Below, piece by piece: positions 1-6,410 of a DNA stretch of 18,152 nt. Numbering within the stretch: position 1 is the first letter of the stretch; each line of letters begins with the position of its first letter. A program made the position numbers and the translations under genes. The notes under the pieces were generated by a model, which was not told where the DNA came from, did not search any database, and saw only the letters and a program-made list of their open reading frames with translations. Origin of the DNA: Acidimicrobiales bacterium (GTDB taxonomy: Bacteria > Actinomycetota > Acidimicrobiia > Acidimicrobiales > Acidimicrobilacustridaceae); the NCBI GenBank assembly GCA_023261915.1, contig JALRFT010000085.1, positions 1-18,152 on the forward strand, given 5' to 3'.

Positions 1-57
1 CAACCCCGAGCAGCCACCGGCGTCGGCACCGTGAGCGTGGTAGGAATCCGGCCATGA
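1..57 (+). CDS. Possible 3' end of an upstream gene (partial)
   Basis: Frame 1 is open from the window edge and stops at TGA 55-57. It would encode a tail ending in VSVVGIRP. Its stop would overlap the ATG of the next gene as ATGA, the same junction seen at 2222-2225 and 5585-5588 in this window, which is the only support. Frame 2 also ends, at TGA 32-34, and is an alternative tail. No product can be named from so little sequence. Confidence 0.25.
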   Translation, partial: QPRAATGVGTVSVVGIRP

Positions 58-962
58 GGTTCTGGGTGGCGACCGCGTTCATGGAGCCCCGGGCGCTGGT
101 TCCGCTGGCCCGACTGCTCGACGAGTACGGGTACCACGGGCTGATGGTCTCCGACCATCTCGTGTACCCGCGTCAGCTCGAGAGCCGTTACCCCTACTCG
201 CCGCATCCCGACGGTCGACCCATCTGGGAGCCCGAGACGGCATGGCCTGATCCGTGGGTAGCGATCGGGGCGATGTCGTCGGTGACGACCCGTCTGCATT
301 TCGCCACCAACATCTACGTCGCTCCGCACCGCCCGTTGTTGCAGGTGGCTAAGGAAGTGGGGACCGCGGCGGTGCTCTCGGACAACCGGGTGGTGCTCGG
401 CGTGGGGGCGGGATGGATGCGCGAGGAGTTCGAACTGCAGGGCCAGGATTTCGCCAGTCGGGGCAAACGCCTCACGGAGATGGTGCCGGCGCTGCGGGCG
501 TTGTGGTCGGGCGGGTGGAACGAGTTCCACGGCGACTACTACGACGTTCCGGCGGTGACCATGGAGCCGGCACCCACCCGCATGGTGCCCATCTACTCGG
601 GCGGGCACACCCCGGTGGCCTTGCGCCGGGCCGCAGCAGTGTGCGACGGCTGGATTGGCAACGCTTATCGCTGGGATGAAGCGGCGGCCCACGTCAGTGC
701 GTTGCGGGACCAGTTGGCCGTCCACGACCGCGATGCCGACGAGTTCGCCGTCGTGTGTGGGCTGTATGAACTTCCGACCGCAGACCTCTTCGAGCGGGCC
801 GAACGTGAACTGGGGATCACCGACACGTTGTGTCTGCCGTGGGTGATGGACCCCGACCTCACCGATGCCCAGCGGAACGGCATTGTCGACGACGTCGAGG
901 TGTACCGACCGTCGGTGGAGCGTTTTGCCACTGACGTCCTCGCCCGATGCCAGACCGCCTGA
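54..962 (+). CDS. LLM class F420-dependent oxidoreductase
   Basis: This 302-residue protein belongs to the bacterial luciferase-like monooxygenase (TIM-barrel) superfamily, in the actinobacterial branch that usually uses coenzyme F420 or FMN. It is cytoplasmic and its substrate is unknown. Visible family signatures are the early barrel segment LDEYGYHGLMVSDH (about 23-36), a YPYS motif with IWEP downstream (46-60), FATNIYVAP (83-91) and the phosphate-binding loop region LGVGAGWMREEF (115-126). Length fits the family (about 290-330). ATG 54 is preceded by AGGAA about 10 nt upstream and places the first beta strand right at the N-terminus. The frame stays open to the window edge, but the extension is Arg-rich and unlike the family. 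It is convergent with the CoA-transferase gene, 12 bp apart. It is a paralogue of the protein at 8552-9487, with which it shares the YPYS and WEP block. The family call is firm; the cofactor is inferred. Confidence 0.88.
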   Translation: MRFWVATAFMEPRALVPLARLLDEYGYHGLMVSDHLVYPRQLESRYPYSPHPDGRPIWEPETAWPDPWVAIGAMSSVTTRLHFATNIYVAPHRPLLQVAKEVGTAAVLSDNRVVLGVGAGWMREEFELQGQDFASRGKRLTEMVPALRALWSGGWNEFHGDYYDVPAVTMEPAPTRMVPIYSGGHTPVALRRAAAVCDGWIGNAYRWDEAAAHVSALRDQLAVHDRDADEFAVVCGLYELPTADLFERAERELGITDTLCLPWVMDPDLTDAQRNGIVDDVEVYRPSVERFATDVLARCQTA

Positions 963-974
963 GCGGGTCGCTGG

Positions 975-2225
975 TCAGCTGACGGCGCCGGTCTCCCGCA
1001 GGGCGGCGATGCGCTCGGCGTCGTAACCGCACACGTCGGCGAGCACGGCGTCGGTGTGTTCCCCCACTTCAGGTGCGCGGGAAGGGATGGTCGGAGGATC
1101 GTCGCCGGTGACGAGGGGGACGAGCAGTTGGTCGGCCCCGAGTTGGTCGGCCCCGACCCACTGGAACCGGTGGTTGAACTGCGGGTCGGCGAGCAGGGTG
1201 GCCGGCGTGTTGGCCGGGGCGATGGTGGTGTCGTGTTCGTGGGCGAACGCAATCCACTCGGCACTGGTGCGCTGGGCGAAGATGGCTCGCAGCTCGGTCT
1301 GCAACTCGGTGTTGGCCCGGGCGTGGTCGGCGACTTTGGCCCCCGGCCACTTCTCGAACAGATCGGTGCGGCCGACACCCTCACAGAAGCGCTTCCAGAA
1401 GATCTGTTCGGAAGCCATGAAGAGCACGTGGCCGTCGGCCGTGGCGTAGAACTGGTACCGCACCCCTTCGCGCATGCCGCCGAGACCGGCGGCCCGTCGC
1501 ACCCCGTCGTCACTGGCGTTGCCCGACACTTCCGACTGGGGTCGCTGGTAGGCGCGTTCCGTTTCGATGCGGTACCAGTCGAAGTACGCAGCAGCGTCGC
1601 TCTGGGCAACCTCCATGCGGGCCGGTTGGCCGGTGGTGCGAGCCCGCACCAGCGCAGCGAGGATGCCGAGGGCGGCGAACGCCGGGCCGGCAGTGATGCC
1701 GATATTGACCCGGTCGGGGATGCGGACGAACCCGTCGGCGTCGGTTTCGGGGGTGACGCCCCCGCTCCACGCGTCGTAGGCCACACCGTGGCTCGGCAGG
1801 TCACGGTACGGACCCGTCGCCCCAAAACCCGACAGCGAGCACACCACCACCGACGGGTTCAGATCACAGAGTCGCTCGAAGGTAAACCCGCGCTTGTCGA
1901 GGAACCCCGGCCGCATGCCCTCCACCACGACGTCACAGGCGGCCACGAGGTCGGCGAACACCGCTGTGCCCTCGTCGGTCTTGAGGTCCACGACCACCGA
2001 TTTCTTGCCTCGGTTGAGGTGCAGGTGCATGAGCGACGTGGAGCGAGGAGTGCCGTCGGGGGCGCTGTCGTGCACGATGGGCCAGGTCATGGCCCGCACG
2101 TAATCCCCACCGGGCGGTTCGACCTTGATGACCTCGGCGCCGAGGTCGACGAGGAATCCGGCGAGGGCCCCTGGGCCGAGGATGGAACAGTCGAGGACCT
2201 TGACGCCGCTCAGGTAGCCGCTCAT
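975..2225 (-). CDS. CaiB/BaiF (family III) CoA-transferase
   Basis: This 416-residue protein belongs to the family III acyl-CoA transferases (formyl-CoA transferase, CaiB, AMACR fold). Such enzymes move CoA between carboxylic acids or isomerise acyl-CoAs in the cytoplasm. Family landmarks are the N-terminal VKVLDCSILGPGALAGFLVDLG (split: VKVLDCS 8-14, FLVDLGAEVIKVEPP 24-38), LNRGKKSVVVDLK (70-82), VEGMRPGF (101-108), SGFGATGPY (132-140) and GILAALVRARTTGQ (187-200). I chose ATG 2225 because it overlaps the aldehyde dehydrogenase stop (ATGA, 2222-2225), which suggests translational coupling. GTG 2234 is an in-frame alternative adding three residues. One oddity: the Asp expected about 10-11 residues before GILAAL is not apparent; that stretch reads NIGITAGP, with N174 and D171 nearby. 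It probably activates, or exchanges CoA onto, an acid handled with the neighbouring dehydrogenase. The exact substrate is unknown. Confidence 0.9.
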   Translation of the reverse strand: MSGYLSGVKVLDCSILGPGALAGFLVDLGAEVIKVEPPGGDYVRAMTWPIVHDSAPDGTPRSTSLMHLHLNRGKKSVVVDLKTDEGTAVFADLVAACDVVVEGMRPGFLDKRGFTFERLCDLNPSVVVCSLSGFGATGPYRDLPSHGVAYDAWSGGVTPETDADGFVRIPDRVNIGITAGPAFAALGILAALVRARTTGQPARMEVAQSDAAAYFDWYRIETERAYQRPQSEVSGNASDDGVRRAAGLGGMREGVRYQFYATADGHVLFMASEQIFWKRFCEGVGRTDLFEKWPGAKVADHARANTELQTELRAIFAQRTSAEWIAFAHEHDTTIAPANTPATLLADPQFNHRFQWVGADQLGADQLLVPLVTGDDPPTIPSRAPEVGEHTDAVLADVCGYDAERIAALRETGAVS

Positions 2226-3694
2226 CCGGGCCACACCACCGACTGCATCTCGGTGTAGGCGTGGAGACCGAACTCCCCGCCGTCGCGGCCCACCCCGCTC
2301 ATCTTGAACCCGCCGAAGGGGGTCTCATGGTTGCGCTGGGCGGTGTTGATCCCGACGTTGCCGCTCCGCAACTGGTTCGACAGGGCGAACGCCCGGGCCG
2401 TGTCTTTGGAAAACACGTAGTCGTAGAGGCCGAACGAGGTGCTGTTGGCAATGGCGGCGGCCACGTCGTCGTCCCCTTCGAAAGGCACCACCGAGATGAC
2501 GGGCCCGAAGATCTCTTCGCGCACCGGTGACATCGACGCCTCACAGCCGGTGAGCAGGGTCGGACCGACGTAGAAGCCGGTGTCGAGACCCTCGGGTCGG
2601 CGCCCGTCGAGAGCCACGGTCGCCCCCTCGGCCTCCCCGGCGGCGATGTAGGACTCGATGCGGTCACGCTGGGCGGCGGAGATCACCGGGCCCACCACGG
2701 TTGCCATGTCCGTGGGGTCACCAATGGTGAGCCGGGCGGAGGCACCGAGCAGTGCCTCGACGAGTTCGTCGTGACGGCTGGCGTGGACCACCGCTCGAGT
2801 GGGGGCGGTACAGATCTGTCCCGAGTGGAAGCCCCACGTGCTCGCCAACGCACCCACAGCGGCGCCGAGGTCGGCATCCTCGAGGATCACGGCCGCACCC
2901 GTGCCACCGAGTTCGAGCAGCAACCGCTTCATGGTGCCCGCCCCGGCGGCGTAGATGGCCTGGCCGACGCCGGTCGAACCGGTGAACGACACCATGTCGA
3001 TGTCGGGTGTGGTCGTGAGGGCGGCGGCCGGTGCCGGGTCCGCCGAGGTGATGAGGTTCACGACCCCGGGTGGGAATCCGACCTCGTGGAAGATCTCGGC
3101 GAGTTCGATGAGGGCGAGCGGGTCCTGGGTGGCCGGCTTCATGACGACGGTGCACCCCACGGCGAGGGCCGGGGCGACCTTGCCGGCCATGTTGACGAGC
3201 GGGAAGTTGTAGGGCGAGATGGCTGCCACCGTGCCGACCGGCTGTCGACGGGCGAGGGCCCCGATGAGTCCGCCGGGAGCGAGTGGAGTGGCCCGCACCG
3301 GTTGGGGGGGCAGGGCGATCGACAAGTCCTTGGTGGCCGCCGCGGCGTAACGCTGGAAGCGTTCGATGGCCACGGGCACCTGCATGCGTGACCCCACCTG
3401 AGCGGTGGCACCGGTCTCAGCCATGATCAGCGGTACGAGTTCGTCGGCCCGTTCGGCGAGTCGGGCGGCGACGGCACCGAGCAACCGTGCTCGTTCGCTC
3501 GCCGGTGTACGCGACCAGGAGGCGAAGGCGGCTCGGGCGGCGGCAGCGGCGGCGTTGGACTGCGCCACGCTGGCCTCCGGGGCGTGGCCGACGATCTGTT
3601 CGGTAGCCGGGTTCACCACGGGCACCGAGCCGAGTTCGCCGTCCACCCATTCGCCACCGATGAGCAGTCGGTAGTGCTTGTCTGCTGCGTCCAT
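2222..3694 (-). CDS. NAD(P)+-dependent aldehyde dehydrogenase
   Basis: This 490-residue member of the ALDH superfamily oxidises an aldehyde to a carboxylate using NAD(P)+. Catalytic features are all present: SPYNFPLV with the oxyanion Asn (N163), the cofactor-binding Lys in MKPA (K186), FTGSTGVG (237-244), the general base in LELGG (E261) and the nucleophile in GQICTA (C295). The EEIFGPV and PFGGFKMSGVGRDGG blocks follow near the C-terminus. The open frame extends 72 codons further upstream, but that extension is low-complexity and crosses the palindromic operator. ATG 3694 has AGAGGA ten bases upstream and begins MDAADKHYRLLIGGEWV, the normal ALDH start. The gene is the first of a two-gene unit with the CoA-transferase and is divergent from the amidohydrolase operon, so the operator at 3787-3807 could control both directions. 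The aldehyde is not identifiable. Confidence 0.93.
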   Translation of the reverse strand: MDAADKHYRLLIGGEWVDGELGSVPVVNPATEQIVGHAPEASVAQSNAAAAAARAAFASWSRTPASERARLLGAVAARLAERADELVPLIMAETGATAQVGSRMQVPVAIERFQRYAAAATKDLSIALPPQPVRATPLAPGGLIGALARRQPVGTVAAISPYNFPLVNMAGKVAPALAVGCTVVMKPATQDPLALIELAEIFHEVGFPPGVVNLITSADPAPAAALTTTPDIDMVSFTGSTGVGQAIYAAGAGTMKRLLLELGGTGAAVILEDADLGAAVGALASTWGFHSGQICTAPTRAVVHASRHDELVEALLGASARLTIGDPTDMATVVGPVISAAQRDRIESYIAAGEAEGATVALDGRRPEGLDTGFYVGPTLLTGCEASMSPVREEIFGPVISVVPFEGDDDVAAAIANSTSFGLYDYVFSKDTARAFALSNQLRSGNVGINTAQRNHETPFGGFKMSGVGRDGGEFGLHAYTEMQSVVWPG

Positions 3695-3753
3695 GACCTC
3701 GACGTCCTCTCCCCCTGTCCACGGTCGGGTGCCGTGGCCTGCGTGATGGTCGA

Positions 3754-3767
3754 CCGCCCCGGGGCGG
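3754..3767. repeat. Perfect 14-bp GC palindrome in the divergent region
   Basis: CCGCCCC is followed directly by GGGGCGG, with outer GTCG (3749-3752) and CGAC (3771-3774) arms pairing after a small bulge. It lies between the operator at 3787 and the ALDH start, so it would fall in the ALDH leader RNA, where it could fold with a CCGG loop. It could be a leader hairpin, a protein site or chance in GC-rich DNA. Confidence 0.35.
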
Positions 3768-3783
3768 CCGCGACGGCACAGGC

Positions 3784-3789
3784 TACAAT
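3784..3789 (+). promoter_or_regulatory. Candidate -10 box of the amidohydrolase operon
   Basis: TACAAT matches the TATAAT consensus at five of six positions, is AT-rich in a very GC-rich neighbourhood and overlaps the left arm of the palindrome at 3787-3807. Transcription would start near 3796, giving a leader of about 70 nt before ATG 3867. No good -35 box is seen at 16-18 bp spacing. A protein bound to the palindrome would cover this box, which fits repression. Confidence 0.4.
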
Positions 3790-3807
3790 CTGACGTCACG
3801 TCAGATT
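3787..3807. promoter_or_regulatory. Palindromic operator, site 1 (TetR-type)
   Basis: A perfect inverted repeat has 10-bp arms around one central base (AATCTGACGT, C, ACGTCAGATT). The core, TCTGAC-N5-GTCAGA at 3789-3805, has the same spacing as the repeats at 14510-14526 and 11742-11758. It sits in the 172 bp region between the divergent ALDH and amidohydrolase genes and overlaps a candidate -10 box. Size and symmetry fit a TetR-family dimer site. The bound protein is not known; the TetR at 15495-16148 is the in-window candidate. Confidence 0.75.
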
Positions 3808-3816
3808 TCAGAAATC
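3804..3816. promoter_or_regulatory. Second inverted repeat adjoining operator site 1
   Basis: GATTTC and GAAATC flank a central A and share four bases with the right arm of site 1. The result is two TCAGA half-sites in the same orientation, at 3801-3805 and 3808-3812, seven bases apart. This could be an extra half-site for a second dimer, or only local AT-rich symmetry. Confidence 0.35.
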
Positions 3817-3846
3817 CCCCGATCCGGCTGTTTGGTCCGCCGGTGG

Positions 3847-3860
3847 GAGGGGAGGGGGAG
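3847..3860 (+). promoter_or_regulatory. Ribosome binding site deciding the amidohydrolase start
   Basis: The run GAGGGGAGGGGGAG is strongly purine-rich and ends six bases before ATG 3867. It would be inside the coding region if the upstream GTG 3843 were used, so it favours ATG 3867. Confidence 0.6.
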
Positions 3861-3866
3861 ATCCAC

Positions 3867-5588
3867 ATGCTCGACGAGGTCATCCGGGGTGGAACGGTCA
3901 TTGACGGCACCGGAGCGCCGGGGGTGCTGGCCGACGTGGGTATTCGTGACGGCCGGGTGGTGGCCGTCGGCGACGTGACCGAGGACGCGGCGGTGACGAC
4001 CGACGCCTCAGGGTGTTACGTCACCCCGGGGTTCATCGATCCCCACACCCACTACGACGCCCAACTGCTGTGGGACCCCGCCGCGTCGCCGTCCACACTC
4101 CATGGCGTCACTTCGGTGGTCAACGGCAACTGCGGTTTCTCACTCGCCCCATTGCGCGCCGGTGACGCCGACTATCTGCGGCGGATGATGGCCCAGGTCG
4201 AAGGCATGCCACTGCCGGCGCTGGAGACGGGCATCGACTGGGCGTGGGAGACGTTTGCCGAGTACCTCGACCGTCTCGAAGGCAACCTGGGCGTCAACGC
4301 CGGGTTCATGGTCGGCCACTGCGCCATCCGCCGGTACGTGATGGGTTCGGACGCCACGGCCCGCGAGGCCGACGAGGCCGAGCTCGACGCCATCCGCAAC
4401 GAGCTCGCCCGAGCCCTCGAAGCCGGCGGACTGGGGTTCTCGTTCACGTGGTCGACGTCACATACCGACGGCGAGGGCAAACCGGTGGCCAGTCGGTGGG
4501 CGACCGCTGACGAGCTCGAGGCGCTGTGCGCCGAAACGGGTCGTCATGCGGGCACCACCCTCGAAGGCATCGTGCCGGGATGTCTCGACCAGTTCGCTGA
4601 CGACGAGATCGAACTGCTCGCCCGGCTCAGCGCCGCCGCGGACCGACCAATGAACTGGAACGTGTTGACGGTGGACTCCAAGGTGCCCCAGCGCATCCCC
4701 CGTCAGCTCACCGCCAGTGACCGTGCCACGGAAATCGGGGGACGTGTCGTGGCACTCACGATGCCGGTGCAGGTGCCGATGAACATGAGCCTGCTGCACT
4801 TCTGTGGCCTGTGGCTGCTGCCTGGCTGGCGCCAGGTGCTCGACTGTTCCGTGGAGGAACGTCTCGTGGCCCTGTCGGATCCCGAGGTGCGCCAGACCAT
4901 GGCCGAGGGTGCCATGTCGCCCGACGCCGGCGTGCTGTTGCGTCTCGCCGACTGGGCGACCTACCGCATTGGGGACACGTTCTCGGAGGCCAACGCCGGA
5001 TTGAAGGGTCGAGTGATCGGTGACGTTGCGGCCGAGCGAGGAACTGAGCCGTTCGATGCCTTGTTGGACATCTGTGTCGCCGACGGCCTGCGCACCGTGC
5101 TCTGGCCCAACCCACCCGATGACGACGATGCCTCGTGGGCGATGCGGGCCGAGCTCTGGGACGACCCTCGGGCCATGATCGGTGGCAGTGACGCCGGGGC
5201 ACACCTCGACCGCATGTGTGGCGCCCCCTATCCCACCACCTGGCTGCGTGACTGCCTGCACGGTCGACGTCTCACCTCGGTGGAGAACGCCGTGCGACTC
5301 ATGACCTCGTCACCGGCTGCGCTGTTCGGTCTGCGGGATCGCGGGGTGCTGCGTCAAGGAGCAGTGGCGGACGTGGTCGTGTTCGACCCCGCTGAGATCG
5401 GCAGTGGTGAGGCGGAACTCGTGGCCGACCTGCCCGGTGGGTCGGCCCGATTGACGGCTGCCAGCCACGGGGTGCGCCGGGTCCTCGTCAATGGTGTCGC
5501 AGTCGTCGAAGACAGTGCGCTCACTGGCGCCACGCCGGGTGTCGTGCTGCGCAGCGGCGTGCACACCGACACGGTGACGGCCCGATGA
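3867..5588 (+). CDS. Amidohydrolase, N-acyl-D-amino-acid deacylase type
   Basis: This 573-residue metal-dependent amidohydrolase is of the D-aminoacylase/dihydroorotase-like (amidohydrolase_3) type. It is expected to hydrolyse an amide, lactone or similar bond in the cytoplasm. A small beta-sandwich strand set, VIRGGTVIDGTG (5-16), leads into the metal site GFIDPHTHYD (H60 and H62). The family signature NGNCGFSLAP (86-95), then VGHCAIRRYVMG, follow. The active-site Asp lies in GGSDAGAHLD (D442). The C-terminal sandwich LRQGAVADVVVFDP closes the fold. Length is slightly above classical D-aminoacylase (about 480-500) and fits the longer actinobacterial group. It is the first gene of an operon and overlaps the next gene by ATGA (5585-5588). 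Being coupled to acyl-CoA enzymes makes a simple D-amino acid substrate doubtful. A catabolic amide or ring-type substrate is inferred. Confidence 0.88.
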   Translation: MLDEVIRGGTVIDGTGAPGVLADVGIRDGRVVAVGDVTEDAAVTTDASGCYVTPGFIDPHTHYDAQLLWDPAASPSTLHGVTSVVNGNCGFSLAPLRAGDADYLRRMMAQVEGMPLPALETGIDWAWETFAEYLDRLEGNLGVNAGFMVGHCAIRRYVMGSDATAREADEAELDAIRNELARALEAGGLGFSFTWSTSHTDGEGKPVASRWATADELEALCAETGRHAGTTLEGIVPGCLDQFADDEIELLARLSAAADRPMNWNVLTVDSKVPQRIPRQLTASDRATEIGGRVVALTMPVQVPMNMSLLHFCGLWLLPGWRQVLDCSVEERLVALSDPEVRQTMAEGAMSPDAGVLLRLADWATYRIGDTFSEANAGLKGRVIGDVAAERGTEPFDALLDICVADGLRTVLWPNPPDDDDASWAMRAELWDDPRAMIGGSDAGAHLDRMCGAPYPTTWLRDCLHGRRLTSVENAVRLMTSSPAALFGLRDRGVLRQGAVADVVVFDPAEIGSGEAELVADLPGGSARLTAASHGVRRVLVNGVAVVEDSALTGATPGVVLRSGVHTDTVTAR

Positions 5589-6400
5589 GCAGCGATCTGC
5601 TGTGGGAGGTCGACGGGGCCGGGGTGGGGCGGCTGACACTCAACCGCCCTGACGCTGCCAACGCCATCACTCCCGACATGCGCAACGAGATCATCGACAC
5701 CCTGGCGCTGGCGTCGGCGGACCTGGCGGTCAGGGTGGTGGTGATCGGGTCCAACGGCAAGCACTTCTGCACCGGTGCCGACCTGCGTGCCGCCCAACCG
5801 GCAGGCCCCGCTCGCCCCGACGGCGCCCCGGAGCGGGCTGTGGGTGACATCGCCCGCACCATCCGCAACGGTGCCCAGCGCCTCATCAGTTCCGTGCTCG
5901 ACTGTGAGAAGCCGGTGGTGGCCGCTGTTGGTGGCACCGCGGCGGGCATCGGAGCCCACCTGGCGTTGGCGTGTGACATCGTCGTGGCGTCTGCCGACGC
6001 CCGTTTCATCGAGGTCTTCGTGCGCCGCGGCATCACTCCCGACGGAGGAGGGGCGTGGCTGTTGCCTCGGCTCGTGGGGGTGGCCCGGGCCAAGGAGCTG
6101 CTGCTGCTCGGGGATGACCTGCCCGCCGCCGACGCCGAACGCATCGGACTCATCACTCGTTGTGTACCCGCCAACGAGTTCACCGCGTGTGTCGAGGACT
6201 ACGCCGGCCGCCTCGCCACGGGCCCGACCCGGGCCATCTCGCTCGCCAAGTGGCTCGTCAACCGGTCGCTCGACACCGACCGCACGGGTGCGTTCGACGA
6301 CGAGGCGTGGGCCCAGGAACTCGCCAGCCGCACCGAGGATTTCAACGAAGGTGTCGCCGCGTTCGTGGAACGCCGGGACGTGCAGTTCAAGGGCTGGTGA
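5585..6400 (+). CDS. Enoyl-CoA hydratase/isomerase (crotonase), PaaG-like active site
   Basis: This 271-residue crotonase-fold protein acts on an acyl-CoA. The oxyanion-hole and CoA-binding segments are visible: FCTGADL (61-67) and AVGGTAAGIGAHLALACDI (114-132). In classical hydratases two Glu residues act as acid and base. Here the first position aligns with F145 (in FIEVFVRRG), while the second aligns with E171. The loop PDGGG carries D153, and the following WLLPRLVG strongly recalls PaaG (1,2-epoxyphenylacetyl-CoA isomerase), whose catalytic Asp is in PDSGG. An isomerase or other non-hydratase reaction is therefore more likely than plain hydration; this is inference from alignment by eye. 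ATG 5585 overlaps the amidohydrolase stop (ATGA) and the next gene starts 10 bp downstream, so this is an internal gene of the operon. Confidence 0.9.
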   Translation: MSSDLLWEVDGAGVGRLTLNRPDAANAITPDMRNEIIDTLALASADLAVRVVVIGSNGKHFCTGADLRAAQPAGPARPDGAPERAVGDIARTIRNGAQRLISSVLDCEKPVVAAVGGTAAGIGAHLALACDIVVASADARFIEVFVRRGITPDGGGAWLLPRLVGVARAKELLLLGDDLPAADAERIGLITRCVPANEFTACVEDYAGRLATGPTRAISLAKWLVNRSLDTDRTGAFDDEAWAQELASRTEDFNEGVAAFVERRDVQFKGW

Positions 6401-6410
6401 GCAAACCGAC

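Noticed and set aside
974..983. GTCAGCTGAC palindrome between convergent genes
   Set aside because: It has no loop and no T-run and includes the CoA-transferase stop codon, so it is not a supportable terminator; its half-sites are contiguous, unlike the 17-bp operator.
1056..2258. 400-codon open frame opposite the CoA-transferase gene
   Set aside because: It is the antisense shadow of a clear CoA-transferase; its translation is low-complexity His/Gly/Val-rich with no family signature. Long false frames are expected at this GC content.
2810..2819. ACAGATCTGT palindrome
   Set aside because: It is inside the ALDH catalytic-Cys codons and is explained by coding constraint; no promoter context.
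3695..3910. 72-codon N-terminal extension of the ALDH frame
   Set aside because: It runs through the operator and the divergent start and has no ALDH character; ATG 3694 has a ribosome site.
5775..6410. 212-codon N-terminal extension of the reductase frame
   Set aside because: It overlaps the crotonase gene completely and is Arg/Ser/Pro-rich; the OYE barrel starts right after GTG 6411.
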